Source: Actinospica durhamensis (GTDB lineage Bacteria > Actinomycetota > Actinomycetes > Streptomycetales > Catenulisporaceae). From it: DNA of 33,073 nucleotides. The DNA lies in the NCBI RefSeq assembly GCF_018139695.1, contig NZ_JAGSOG010000079.1:1-33073 (forward strand), read 5' to 3'. The notes beneath the pieces are model-generated. The model did not search any database, was not told the origin of the DNA, and saw nothing but the letters and a program-made list of their open reading frames with translations. The position numbers were made by a program, and so were the translations under genes. Of this stretch, positions 24,248-32,745 are shown piece after piece; the first letter of the stretch is position 1, and each line of letters begins with the position of its first letter.

Positions 24248-27049
24248 CGCGTCTCGCAGCTGGCTTCGGCTGGCTACGCCGAGTTTCGGATAGGCCTGGT
24301 AAAGGTGGAAGCTGACGGTTCTGGGCGAGATGAACAGTTGCTCGCCGATCTGGCGGTTGGTCAGGCCGGTGGCCGCGAGCCGGGCGATCTGCAGTTGTTG
24401 CGGCGTGAGTTGGGTGGCTGCTTCGACCGGCGTTCCCTCGGTCGGGCTGCTCGCGGCCACGCCGCAGGCGCGCAGTTCGGCCGTGGCGCGGGCTGACCAG
24501 GGGCGGGCCCCGAGTTGTTCGAACGTTGCGGCGGCTCGGATCAATTGGGCCTTCGCGTCGATCGTGCGACGCCTGCGGCGGAGCCACTCGCCGTATTCGA
24601 GGGCTGTGACCGCCTGTTCGAACGGCCACGTGGGCGCGCCCGGGACGCCGAGTGCGGCCTGGAAGTGCCGCTCGGCTTCGGCGTCCGCGCTCAGCAACGC
24701 CTCGGCCCGTTCGAGCTGGGCCTCGAGCCGTGCGGATGCCTGGCCCGCGAGGATGCGACGCGCCGCGGACAGTATCGACCGGGCTTGCGCCGTCTCGCCC
24801 ACCCGCGCGCCTGCCGCCGCCAGGTCGCCGAGTGCGTAGTAGGCGGCGTGGAAGTGCAGCGGGCCGGTCCCGGTATCCGCACCGTGATCCAGCATCGGCG
24901 CGAACAGACCGAACAGAATCTCGTATTCGAGCACGTACTCGCCCTCGGCGGCAGCGATCGCGGCGCGCACCGCCCGGCAGCGGGCGTCCAGGCCGCGGGC
25001 CCGGGAGAGGTCCTGGTCGGCGAGGGCGGCCTGGAGGCAGGCGCGGGACTCGGCCACTTCGCCGCGATGGACGTGGACCAGCGCGCACACGTACGCGGCG
25101 GACCGCCGGGCCACGTCGAGCCCGAGCTCTTCCGCCCGGCTGCGGGCCTGGCGGCCCGAGGTGGCGGCGGCGTCCCACGCCCCGGCCGCGAACTGGGCGG
25201 CCGCCAGCGCGTGACCCAGGGTCGGATTGGGGACCGAGCCCGTGGTGGCCCGCTCGTAGCCCTCGACGGTGCTCAGGGCCGTGACGGCCAGTGCGGTCTC
25301 GTCGAGGGTCAGCGCGGCGCCGCCGAGGGTGAGCAACTCGTCCGCGTCGAGTCCGGGGCGTTCGGCGATCGTTCGCAGGGCTCTGACGGTGGCTTCGCGC
25401 TCTGTGAGCGGGCCGCAGCTCGCCCGGGCCCAGATCTGGGCCAGCGGATTCCCGGCGTCCCAGGGTATTCGGGCGAGCAGGGCGAGTGCCCGGGTGCGGC
25501 CGGCCTCGTCGCCGGTGTAGTAGATCGCGATGGCGGCCTTGCTCAGGGCCTGGATGGCGATCGCCGGATCGCCGTGCACCGTCGAGGCCGCCAGCGTGAG
25601 CATCTGCTCCACCGCGGCGCCCGGCTGGGCGGTGGCCGCCAGCGCCCAAGCCGAGCACAGCGCGGCGCGGCGCAGCAGCTCCGGATCCTCGGTGGCCGCG
25701 ACGATCCGCGAGGCCAGCGACTCGACCAGCTCGGGATCCACCGCGAACGTGGCCGTTTCGCAGGCTTCTGCGAGCCGCAGCAGCCGGTCCCGCGTGTCCG
25801 GGCTGAGCGTCGCGGCGCGCTCGAGCGTTGTGGCGGCGACGGCGAACCCGCCCCGGCGCCGGGCCCGGGCGGCCGCTTCCAGCAGGGCCTGCGCGACCAG
25901 CTCGTCCGGGTCGAGGGTCGCGGCGGCGAGGTGGTGAGCGCGCCGGTCCGGGTCGGCCGCGCACGCCTCGGCCAGCCGCAGATGCGCCTGGCGCCGCTGC
26001 GCGAAGGAGACGCGTTGATAGACCGCCGAACGCACCAGCGGATGGCGGAACAGGACCCTGCCGTGCTCGATCCGCACCAGCCCGGCCTCCTCGGCGGGCT
26101 GCCAGACCTCGGCAGCGCGGGCCGGATCCGCAGACGCGAGGACGGCGGGGGAGTCCGGCGAGGTCTCGCCGCTGTCTGCGGCGGCGGCCAGCAGCAGCGC
26201 GGCCCGGGTGGCGGCGGGCAGATCGGGCAGCCGCGCCGCGTACAGCGCCTCCAGCCGCGCGGTCATGGGCACGTCCGCGTTCCGCTCTGCCCAGGGCGAG
26301 CGCCCGACAGAGCCCTGGCGCGCCGCCGACGCGGCCAGCTCCACCAGCGCCAACGGATTGCCGCCCGCCTGCAACAGCAGCCGGCCGCGCACGAGACCGC
26401 GCGGGGGCACGGGTTGGCGGTCCAACAGTTCCTCGGCGTCCCGCACACTCAGCGCAGACACCGGCAGCCGCGCGCACAGTGGCTCGCGCAGGTCCACGAC
26501 GTCGGGCCGCCGGGACGCGGCGAGCATCGCCACCGGCCGCCCGGTGGTCCGGCGCAGCGCGAAGCAGAGCACGTCGAGGGAGGCGGCGTCGATCCACTGC
26601 AGATCGTCCACCGCCAGCAGCAGCGGCTGCCGGTCGGCCGCGTTCACCCACAGTTCCCAGGCGGCCAGAGCGATCAGCAGCCGCTCTTGGCCGGGCTGCG
26701 CCGTCTCCGGGACGTCGAGGCCGAAGGCGCGCGACAGGGCATTTCGTTGCGCCTCGGGCAGCCGGTCCGTCTCGAGCAGGAAGGGCTTGAGCAGTTCGTG
26801 CAGTGCGCCGAAGACCAGTTCCTGCTCACCCTGGTAGCCGGTGAAGCGCACCACGCGCGTGCCGCGGCGCAGCGCCTGGTCCGCGGCCGCATCCAGCAGC
26901 GTGCTCTTGCCCGAGCCCGCGTCCCCGACGAGGACGAGCAGGTTCGGCTCGCCGTCCGCGTGCTCGCAGAATCGACCGACCCGCTCGAGTTCCGCGGTTC
27001 GGCCGACGATTCGGCCCGTGCCGCCCTCTGATCTGCTCCCTTTCGCCAC
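24221..27049 (-). CDS. Large LuxR-family (LAL) ATPase transcriptional regulator
   Basis: 942 residues from GTG 27049; an upstream TTG at 27121 would add 24 residues. The N-terminal AAA/NACHT-like ATPase has Walker [10 protein letters not shown] (42-50) and Walker [13 protein letters not shown] (143-154). A long helical TPR-like middle (about 330-860) follows, then a C-terminal Lux[24 protein letters not shown] and [20 protein letters not shown], 881-935. LAL proteins are ATP-dependent, usually pathway-specific activators. It diverges from the hydrolase-Dps pair (172 bases between starts), which is its most likely target. The stop codon falls within a 13-bp tandem array, so the last residues after LRDAL are not conserved-looking. 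Confidence 0.9.
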   Translation of the reverse strand: MAKGSRSEGGTGRIVGRTAELERVGRFCEHADGEPNLLVLVGDAGSGKSTLLDAAADQALRRGTRVVRFTGYQGEQELVFGALHELLKPFLLETDRLPEAQRNALSRAFGLDVPETAQPGQERLLIALAAWELWVNAADRQPLLLAVDDLQWIDAASLDVLCFALRRTTGRPVAMLAASRRPDVVDLREPLCARLPVSALSVRDAEELLDRQPVPPRGLVRGRLLLQAGGNPLALVELAASAARQGSVGRSPWAERNADVPMTARLEALYAARLPDLPAATRAALLLAAAADSGETSPDSPAVLASADPARAAEVWQPAEEAGLVRIEHGRVLFRHPLVRSAVYQRVSFAQRRQAHLRLAEACAADPDRRAHHLAAATLDPDELVAQALLEAAARARRRGGFAVAATTLERAATLSPDTRDRLLRLAEACETATFAVDPELVESLASRIVAATEDPELLRRAALCSAWALAATAQPGAAVEQMLTLAASTVHGDPAIAIQALSKAAIAIYYTGDEAGRTRALALLARIPWDAGNPLAQIWARASCGPLTEREATVRALRTIAERPGLDADELLTLGGAALTLDETALAVTALSTVEGYERATTGSVPNPTLGHALAAAQFAAGAWDAAATSGRQARSRAEELGLDVARRSAAYVCALVHVHRGEVAESRACLQAALADQDLSRARGLDARCRAVRAAIAAAEGEYVLEYEILFGLFAPMLDHGADTGTGPLHFHAAYYALGDLAAAGARVGETAQARSILSAARRILAGQASARLEAQLERAEALLSADAEAERHFQAALGVPGAPTWPFEQAVTALEYGEWLRRRRRTIDAKAQLIRAAATFEQLGARPWSARATAELRACGVAASSPTEGTPVEAATQLTPQQLQIARLAATGLTNRQIGEQLFISPRTVSFHLYQAYPKLGVASRSQLRDALGPVDRAG

Positions 27050-27221
27050 GGTCCCTGCTTTCCGGCTCCGGAATGATCTTCCAGAGGCTACCAGTGCCCT
27101 CGCGCCGTCCCCACGGCTCAAACCCAGTCACTCGACTGATGCGGCAGGCCGTCGTGCCCAGACAGGCTGGTCATCGGCGGCGATCACGTCCGCCTGCACA
27201 CATCACCACCAGGAGGAGAGC

Positions 27222-28049
27222 ATGGCGTTCTTCACGACGTCCGACGGCACCGAGATCTTCTACAAGGACTGGGGATCGGGTCGCCCTGTGGTCTTCAGCC
27301 ACGGCTGGCCGCTCAACGCGGACGCCTGGGACGAGCAACTCGCCCTCGTCGCCTCGCGCGGCTACCGGGCGATCGCCCATGACCGCCGCGGGCACGGGCG
27401 GTCCGCCCAGACCTGGTCCGGCAACGACCTCGACACCTACGCGGAGGATCTCAGCCAGCTGATCGAGGCGCTCGACCTGCACGATGCCGTGCTGGTCGGC
27501 CACTCCACCGGTGGCGGCGAGGTCACCCGGACCGCCGCGGGCCGGGTCGCGGCCCGGATCTCCAAGCTGGTGCTGGTCGGCGCCATCCCGCCGTTGATGC
27601 TGCGGACCGCCGAGAACCCCGAGGGCCTGCCGCTCGAGGTGTTCGACGCCCTCCGGGACGGCGTGCTGACCGACCGGTCGCAGTCCTACCGGGACCTGAG
27701 CGCCCCGTTCTACGGCGCCAACCGCGATGACTCGAACGTCTCCCCGGGCATCCTCGACGCGTTCTGGCTCTGGGGCATGCAGGTCGGTGTCAAGGGCGCC
27801 TTCGACTGCATCAAGGCGTTCTCCGAGACGGATCTGACCGAGGACCTCAAGTGCATCGAGGTCCCCACCCTGCTCATCCACGGCGACGACGACCAGATCG
27901 TGCCGATCGTCGCGGCGGCCGAGAAGGCGGTCGAGCTGCTGGCCGACGCGGAACTGAAGGTCTATCCGGGCGCCCCGCACGGTCTGATGTCGGTCGCCCC
28001 GTACAAGGAGCGGCTGCACGAGGACCTGCTCGCCTTCCTGGCGAAGTAG
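27222..28049 (+). CDS. Alpha/beta hydrolase of the cofactor-free haloperoxidase/perhydrolase type
   Basis: 275 residues. ATG 27222 follows AGGAGGAG. The sequence begins [20 protein letters not shown], with oxyanion-hole motif [12 protein letters not shown] (26-37), the nucleophile elbow GHSTGGGE with Ser95, acid near Asp224 ([10 protein letters not shown]) and His253 (GAPHGL). This is the signature of the bromoperoxidase BPO-A2/aryl esterase group, which hydrolyse esters and can form peracids in vitro; the physiological substrate is unknown. Cytoplasmic. It is followed five bases later by the Dps gene, so the two are co-transcribed. Confidence 0.9.
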   Translation: MAFFTTSDGTEIFYKDWGSGRPVVFSHGWPLNADAWDEQLALVASRGYRAIAHDRRGHGRSAQTWSGNDLDTYAEDLSQLIEALDLHDAVLVGHSTGGGEVTRTAAGRVAARISKLVLVGAIPPLMLRTAENPEGLPLEVFDALRDGVLTDRSQSYRDLSAPFYGANRDDSNVSPGILDAFWLWGMQVGVKGAFDCIKAFSETDLTEDLKCIEVPTLLIHGDDDQIVPIVAAAEKAVELLADAELKVYPGAPHGLMSVAPYKERLHEDLLAFLAK

Positions 28050-28054
28050 GCGAC

Positions 28055-28525
28055 ATGACGACGCGCCAACCAGCCCCGGCGGAACTGCTCCAAGCCCGCC
28101 TGCACGCACTCAACGACATGCAGCTGACGCTCAAACACGCCCACTGGAACGTCCTCGGACCCGAGTTCGTCGCCGTCCACGAGATGCTCGACGCGCACGC
28201 GGATTCGGTGCGGGCGATGACCGACGAGGTCGCCGAACGCATCGCCACACTCGGCACCGTGGCCCGGGGCACTCCCGGCGCCCTGGTCGCCGAGCGTACC
28301 TGGGAGGACTACCGCGTCGAGCGTGCCGACGCTCTCACGCACCTGCGCGCTCTCGACGCCGTCTACACCCGGGTCGTCGACGGCACGCGGGCGGCGACCG
28401 CCGCGGTGGGAGGGATCGACCCGGTGACCGAGGATCTGCTGATCGGCCAACTAAGAGAGCTGGAAAGGCTCCGCTGGTTCATCCGCGCCCACACCGCGGG
28501 CGAGCATCATGCACGCCCGGCCTGA
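28055..28525 (+). CDS. Dps-family ferritin-like protein
   Basis: 156 residues, the usual Dps length. Dps proteins oxidise and store iron in a 12-mer, protecting DNA from peroxide. Ferroxidase-site residues are visible: His30 in KHAHWNVLG (27-35), His42 and Asp46 in VHEMLDAHAD (41-50), and the AERIATLG helix (60-67). The N-terminal tail is short and barely basic, so DNA binding is uncertain. The start ATG 28055 lies five bases after the hydrolase stop. The last 19 bases overlap the 3' end of the convergent TetR gene. Pairing with a perhydrolase-like enzyme suggests an oxidative-stress or stationary-phase unit, as inference. Confidence 0.9.
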   Translation: MTTRQPAPAELLQARLHALNDMQLTLKHAHWNVLGPEFVAVHEMLDAHADSVRAMTDEVAERIATLGTVARGTPGALVAERTWEDYRVERADALTHLRALDAVYTRVVDGTRAATAAVGGIDPVTEDLLIGQLRELERLRWFIRAHTAGEHHARPA

Positions 28526-29103
28526 CCGGCCACGGCGTCGAACAGCTCCAGAGCGGTCACGGCGGCGCGCTCGAGCAGCGCGTCGGCCGCGGCCGGATCG
28601 GTGATCGCCCGGGCGATCTGAACGCTGCCGGCCATCATCGCGAACGCGGTGGTGACGGCGGTGCGTGCGGCATCCGGGTCGTGGGGCGCCAGACGCCGCG
28701 CGAGCGCGTCCATCAGCCCGGCGAGTCCATCGGTGTAGGCCTGCCTGGCCTCGCCGGTACAGCGGCCGATCTCGTCGAGCAGTGCCGCGGACGGGCAGCC
28801 TTGGGCGAGGTCGCCGCAGTGCTCGGCGGACAGGTAGTGGTGGACGAACTCTTCGATGCCGGCCCGACCCGGGGGCAGGGCGTCGACGAGCTGCTGCTGG
28901 TGCTCGAGCTGGTCGGCGACGGCGTGGGCCACCAACTCGTCCTTCGACGCGAAGTGCTTGTAGAAGGCGCCGTTGGTCAATCCCGCCTCGCCCATCAGGC
29001 CCGCGATGCCGATGCCGTCGATGCCCTCGGCCTTGAACAGCCGCCCGGCCGAGTCGAGGATCTTGCGCCGCGTCTCGTCCTTGTGCTCCTGCGAGCGCCT
29101 CAT
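28507..29103 (-). CDS. TetR-family transcriptional repressor
   Basis: 198 residues. ATG 29103 has GGAGGA five bases upstream. The N-terminal HTH spans about 10-58: DETRRKILDSAGRLFKAEGI and GLMGEAGLTNGAFYKHFASK with the typical G-A-F-Y-K-H-F-x-S-K recognition motif. The C-terminal ligand domain is of the common TetR/AcrR type, with CPSAALLDEIGR and a single Cys at its start. It diverges from the alpha/beta hydrolase at 29218, and a perfect 20-bp palindrome sits between them, so it very probably represses itself and that hydrolase. Its 3' end overlaps the Dps gene end by 19 bases, tail to tail. Confidence 0.92.
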   Translation of the reverse strand: MRRSQEHKDETRRKILDSAGRLFKAEGIDGIGIAGLMGEAGLTNGAFYKHFASKDELVAHAVADQLEHQQQLVDALPPGRAGIEEFVHHYLSAEHCGDLAQGCPSAALLDEIGRCTGEARQAYTDGLAGLMDALARRLAPHDPDAARTAVTTAFAMMAGSVQIARAITDPAAADALLERAAVTALELFDAVAGQAGRA

Positions 29104-29131
29104 CGTGTCCTCCGGTGCCGAACGGTCTGGC

Positions 29132-29160
29132 TTGCCTACCAGACACCAGTGTAATAGATT
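29132..29160 (+). promoter_or_regulatory. Probable housekeeping-type promoter of the hydrolase gene
   Basis: TTGCCT (29132-29137), a 17-base spacer and TAGATT (29155-29160) match the vegetative sigma-factor pattern used in streptomycetes. The -10 element lies inside the left arm of the palindromic operator, which would allow direct repression. Confidence 0.5.
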
Positions 29161-29174
29161 ATGATCATAATCTA
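29155..29174. promoter_or_regulatory. Perfect 20-bp palindromic operator of the TetR regulator
   Basis: TAGATTATGATCATAATCTA reads identically on both strands. It is A/T-rich in a GC-rich context and lies in the 114-base gap between the divergent TetR (start 29103) and hydrolase (start 29218) genes, a classic TetR-family arrangement. Confidence 0.85.
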
Positions 29175-29217
29175 AACGGGATCGCGAGCCGATCCCTCGA
29201 GAACGAGAAGAGCCACC

Positions 29218-30051
29218 ATGAACACGTACGCCACGATCAAGACCCAGACCGTCGAGGCCGCGAACGGCGTGACCTACGCCTACCGTGACTTGGGCGAGGA
29301 CGGCGCGCAGCGGCCGCTCGTGCTGCTCCAGCACTTCCGCGGCAACCTCGACAACTGGGACCCCGCCCTCATCGACGTCCTGGCCGCCGGGCGCCGGGTC
29401 ATCACGTTCGACAACCGCGGTGTGGGCGCCACCACCGGCACCACGCCGGACACCGTGACGGCCATGGCCGAGGACGCCATCGCGTTCATCGCCGCACTCG
29501 ACCTGGGCTCCGTCGACCTGCTCGGCTTCTCCCTCGGCAGTTTCGTCGCGCAGGAGATCGCCCTGATCCGCCCGAACCTGGTGCGGCGCGTCGTGCTGGC
29601 CTCCTCGGCTCCGCAGGGCGCATCCGGAATGCACGGCTGGTCGCCGCAGGTCGTCGCCGCCGTCGGGGGAGAGACGGCGTCGGCCGAGGGGTACGTGGGC
29701 ATCTTCTTCACCCGGCCCGAGAACGCCACCGCCGCAGGCCGCGTCTTCGGCACCCGCACCGAGGGCCACGACGCCCCCGCCACCTGGTCCACCGCCGTCG
29801 CGCAGTACGACGCGGTCACCCGTTGGGGGATCCCGAACCACGCGCTGCTCCAGCGGGTGCAGGGCATCACCCAGCCGGTGTTCGTCGCCAACGGGGACAG
29901 CGACCCGATGATCCTGCCCCGCTACTCGCACCTGCTCGCCGGCCTGCTGCCCGACGCCACGGTGAAGATCTACCCGGACGCCGCGCACGGTTTCCTGTTC
30001 CAGCACCACGAGCAGTTCGCGGCCGACGTCGCCGCCTTCCTCGACCGCTGA
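29218..30051 (+). CDS. Alpha/beta hydrolase, probable TetR-regulated
   Basis: 277 residues; GAGAAG precedes ATG 29218. Family features are LVLLQHFRGNLDNWDPALID (34-53), the oxyanion-hole region; DNRGVGATTG (65-74); nucleophile Ser105 in GFSLGS; the acid near Asp227/Asp229 (NGDSDPMI); and His257 (AAHGFLF). It belongs to the broad hydrolase group near haloalkane/ester hydrolases often induced through an adjacent TetR protein. The substrate is likely a small ester, lactone or xenobiotic sensed by the repressor, which is inference. Convergent with the RibD-like gene (14 bases between the stops). Confidence 0.88.
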   Translation: MNTYATIKTQTVEAANGVTYAYRDLGEDGAQRPLVLLQHFRGNLDNWDPALIDVLAAGRRVITFDNRGVGATTGTTPDTVTAMAEDAIAFIAALDLGSVDLLGFSLGSFVAQEIALIRPNLVRRVVLASSAPQGASGMHGWSPQVVAAVGGETASAEGYVGIFFTRPENATAAGRVFGTRTEGHDAPATWSTAVAQYDAVTRWGIPNHALLQRVQGITQPVFVANGDSDPMILPRYSHLLAGLLPDATVKIYPDAAHGFLFQHHEQFAADVAAFLDR

Positions 30052-30065
30052 CCTGGCTGGCGGAC

Positions 30066-30644
30066 TCAGGGGTGCAGGGTGGGCCGGTAGACGAGCTCCT
30101 GGATGTGGCCGTCCAGCGTCCGGGTCTCGAGTAGTTCCAGGTCGAAATCCGCCGCGCCGGCGAAGATCGGGGAGTCCCCGGTCTGACCGGTGATCACCGG
30201 GAAGAGTGTCACCTGCACCCGGTCGACCAGACCGGCCGCCATCAGGGCCCGATTGAGCGCCAGACTGCCGTGCGAACGCAGCGGCACGTCGGACTCCTCC
30301 TTGAGTCGGGCGACGATGTCGACGGCGTCGCCGCGCGCGATGGTCGCGTTCGGCCAGTCAAGGCGGCCCTCGAGGGTCGAGGAGACCACCGTCGCCGGCA
30401 TGTTCCGCATCCGGGTGACCCACGGGTCGCTCACGGCCTCATCGTCGCCCGACGTCAGCAACTGCACGAACAGCCGATACGTCTGCGCGCCGAAGACCAT
30501 CCGCTGGTCCTCGGCGAACAGCGCCAGCCGGTGGTCGAGCAACTCGGGGCCCTGCTTGCCCCAGTAGCCGCCCCAGTCTCCTGAGCTGACGCTGCCGAAG
30601 CCGTCGAGGCTGGAGAAGACGTCGAAGGTGTACGTGGCGCTCAT
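30066..30644 (-). CDS. RibD C-terminal/dihydrofolate-reductase-like protein
   Basis: 192 residues from ATG 30644, preceded by GAGGAGAG. The sequence MSATYTFDVFSSLDGFGSVS, then MVFGAQTYRLF, PATVVSSTLEG and LRSHGSLALNRALMAAGLVD, is of the RibD_C family (NADPH-dependent reductases related to DHFR but not authentic DHFR). GxxT-type cofactor contacts are present in GAQTY; HGSLAL replaces the usual GS-loop. It probably reduces an unknown pterin-like or carbonyl substrate. The open frame extends upstream of the chosen start without codon bias, so the shorter start is preferred. Confidence 0.85.
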   Translation of the reverse strand: MSATYTFDVFSSLDGFGSVSSGDWGGYWGKQGPELLDHRLALFAEDQRMVFGAQTYRLFVQLLTSGDDEAVSDPWVTRMRNMPATVVSSTLEGRLDWPNATIARGDAVDIVARLKEESDVPLRSHGSLALNRALMAAGLVDRVQVTLFPVITGQTGDSPIFAGAADFDLELLETRTLDGHIQELVYRPTLHP

Positions 30645-31322
30645 GATGCTCTCCTCGGCTGCGGTCGATCGGTCCGTGGACACACGCGGCAGGCCACGGT
30701 GAAACTCATCGCCGCCGGGCTCCTGGTATCCGTACCGTCCCGGATGCGAGCCGACCGCGGCCGGGCTGTGACAACGGCCAGCATGCCAGCACGGCAGGCG
30801 GGCGAGCGCGTGGCACGCCGCGGTGGGACGCGGTGGGCTCAGGCGGGCCTCCGAGGAAGGGTTCGCCTGGTTCACCGTGGCTTCGATGTGCGCGACGGTG
30901 GGGTGTGCGAGCCGACGCGGGCGGGAATTGCCGTGTCAGGGTTCGCGGAAGATGCGACCGGTGTCGGGCCGCGTGGGCCGGAATGGCCCGACCGTGGCCG
31001 CGTGGCGGCGGTGTAGGAGGCGGCCGGGGTGGGTGAGCGCAGCGGAGGGTTTGAAGCCGGCGGCGAGGGTGCCGTGTCGGGGCTTGGGGAATCCGCGGAG
31101 AGATTCGAGCGCCTTGGCCGTCTCGTTGGCGCCGCCGGGGCTCGACGGGCCGAACGTGTCGGTGAGCTGTTGGTACTCGTGGGTCGGACCCAGCAGCGGG
31201 CCGGGATGCCAGATCAATCAGCTGACCTAGACATAAATCTAGGTGCCTCTGGCCGGTTCGCCCCGTCCGATGAGTACCGCCCGCGTCGTGCGGGCCGCAC
31301 CGCCGGCTCCAACCGCGATCGT
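30645..31322. other. Poorly coding region with one minus-strand candidate frame
   Basis: About 680 bases without a recognisable gene. On the minus strand, 31217-30936 is an open frame of 93 codons starting at TTG directly after a stop. It begins MIWHPGPLLGPTHEYQQLTD, and has high G/C third positions but no ribosome binding site and no family I recognise. It could be a gene fragment. The plus-strand frames through the same DNA are Arg/Gly-rich and look like shadows. The palindrome at 31225-31244 separates this frame from the plus-strand gene that follows. Confidence 0.4.
31225..31244. promoter_or_regulatory. Operator-like interrupted palindrome
   Basis: ACCTAGACATAAATCTAGGT has perfect 7-bp arms around a 6-base A/T-rich centre, in an A/T-rich island (31211-31244) within GC-rich DNA. 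It sits upstream of the small plus-strand gene ending at 31799 and next to the start of the minus-strand candidate frame at 31217, so it could serve either. Confidence 0.5.
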
Positions 31323-31799
31323 GTGGAGATCGGGAATCGGGATTCCGGCACCTGGGTAGAGCTGGATCGAGGCGTCATCGAGCTGGGTACATGGCGCCGG
31401 CATGGTGTCCCGACCCGTCGTCTACCTGTGCTCACCGCTCGCGAGCCCACACACCGGCGCCTGGGTCGGGCGCCGCTGGCGGTGGCTGAAATCGTGCTCT
31501 TCGATGCGCACCGGCTCCCGCCGTCCCTTCCTGAGCTCGCATACGGCAAGTACCAGATCCCACAATCCCGCAGACCGCCCGGGGCGAGCCCCTTCAGCGT
31601 GCATCGGCTGTTGTTGCTGGATGCGCAGGGATGCTGTCTGGCCAAGGTCAGCGCCGACTCGCTGAGCAGCGAGAAGATCCGCCGGCTCGCTGAGGCCGCT
31701 GCTGTGCCGTATGTGCACTATCTCAGGGAGCAGTTGCTCTACGGGCGCGAGGTCATGGAGTTGATGTTCCCTGAACCGCGTTGGTTGCGCCGCACATAG
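31323..31799 (+). CDS. Hypothetical protein, start uncertain
   Basis: The frame ending at TAG... 31797-31799 has coding-type codon bias from about 31246 onward. The first plausible in-frame start after the A/T-rich palindrome is GTG 31323, without a ribosome binding site; ATG 31206 lies before the palindrome in noncoding-looking codons. The C-terminal 90 residues look like a real domain: FSVHRLLLLDAQGCCLAKVS, ADSLSSEKIRRLAEAAAVPY and VHYLREQLLYGREVMELMFP. This recalls small actinobacterial proteins with a PH-like fold, a weak resemblance. The N-terminal part (WVELDRGVIELGTWRRHGVP) may be incomplete or frameshifted. Function unknown. Confidence 0.45.
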   Translation: MEIGNRDSGTWVELDRGVIELGTWRRHGVPTRRLPVLTAREPTHRRLGRAPLAVAEIVLFDAHRLPPSLPELAYGKYQIPQSRRPPGASPFSVHRLLLLDAQGCCLAKVSADSLSSEKIRRLAEAAAVPYVHYLREQLLYGREVMELMFPEPRWLRRT

Positions 31800-31926
31800 G
31801 AGAACTGCCGTGCCACGTGAGTGTCGCGTGTTGGGTGAGGGATGAATGCCTGTGAGTGCACCCTGATGCGTTACGTTAGTGGACGGGGGTTGAGATGACC
31901 CGATGAAGCACAGGAGAGTAGCAGCG

Positions 31927-32454
31927 ATGAGCACGGGCGCGGAACTGCTGACGGATGCTTTCGGACGCGTCCAGGAGGCCGTCCACGCGGCGGTCGAGGG
32001 CCTCGACGGCGAGCAGGTGACGCGCCGCATCGATCCCGCCGCGAACTCCATCGCCTGGCTGGTCTGGCATCTGACGCGGGTTCAGGATGACCACGTCGCG
32101 GACGCCGCCGGTCTCGAGCAGGTCTGGCTCGTTGAGGGCTGGGCCGAGCGCTTCGGCCTGCCGTTCGACGACAGGGCGGTCGGCTACGGCCAAACCAGCG
32201 AGGAGGTCGGTGCCGTCCAAGTCGAGGACGTGAAGCTGCTGCTCGACTACCACGACGCGGTCCACCGGCAGACGGTCGGCTACGTCCGTGGCCTGCGGGA
32301 CGCGGACTACGACCGGATCGTCGACCGCTCCTGGGATCCGGCGGTCAGCCTGGGCGTCCGGCTGGTCAGCGTCCTACAGGACACGCTGATGCACGTCGGC
32401 CAGGCGCAGTACGTGCGCGGGGTACTCGAACGCGAGCAGGAATCCGGGTCTTGA
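31927..32454 (+). CDS. DinB/DUF664-family protein
   Basis: 175 residues from ATG 31927, chosen for AGGAGAG eight to nine bases upstream; ATG 31903 is in frame but has a weaker site. A four-helix DinB-like bundle is predicted from ELLTDAFGRVQEAVHAAVEG (6-25), SIAWLVWHLTRVQDDHVADA (41-60) and SVLQDTLMHVGQAQYVRGVL (148-167). His48 and His156 sit at positions typical for the metal-binding His of this superfamily, which includes mycothiol- and bacillithiol-dependent enzymes. Whether it uses a low-molecular-weight thiol is unknown. Monocistronic in the window. Confidence 0.85.
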   Translation: MSTGAELLTDAFGRVQEAVHAAVEGLDGEQVTRRIDPAANSIAWLVWHLTRVQDDHVADAAGLEQVWLVEGWAERFGLPFDDRAVGYGQTSEEVGAVQVEDVKLLLDYHDAVHRQTVGYVRGLRDADYDRIVDRSWDPAVSLGVRLVSVLQDTLMHVGQAQYVRGVLEREQESGS

Positions 32455-32745
32455 GGCAGGTCGGCGTGGCGGTAGTCCCGCCGCCGCGCAGCCTAGTGTC
32501 GAGATGGTCCTCGGTGTCGGCGCCGCGCCCACGGTATTCGGGTGATCGTCGGGTGCGACCCGCAGAGCGCAGGCGTCCCAAGTTCCGATGCCATCCGCGT
32601 GTGCCGGAGCATGACGACGGGGATGTTGCCGGCTTCACCCGTATGCGCCAGAGATCACTCGGTTCGCCTCACTGCGGCTGCTGACCTGCGGTTCCGAAGG
32701 CATAGTGGGAGCAGACTCGGTGCATCCCTTCGAGAGGAGCCCTGC
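32455..32745. other. Intergenic region, nothing recognised
   Basis: About 290 bases between the DinB-family gene and the permease gene. No open frame with a ribosome binding site or codon bias, and no clear palindrome. The permease promoter must lie in its 3' part. Confidence 0.4.

Noticed and set aside
24515-27031. Long plus-strand open frame of 838 codons antisense to the LuxR regulator
   Set aside because: Arg/Gly/Gln-rich composition without domains; it is the shadow of a high-GC gene whose minus-strand frame has clear Walker and HTH motifs.
30645-30875. Longer start for the RibD-like protein (GTG 30875)
   Set aside because: The extra 77 residues lack codon bias and family similarity, while ATG 30644 has a strong ribosome binding site and the family-typical N-terminus.
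31029-31322. N-terminal extension of the gene ending at 31799
   Set aside because: Codons between 31206 and 31244 are A/T-rich in third position and contain the palindrome; the segment before them is Gly/Arg-rich shadow-like sequence without a ribosome binding site.
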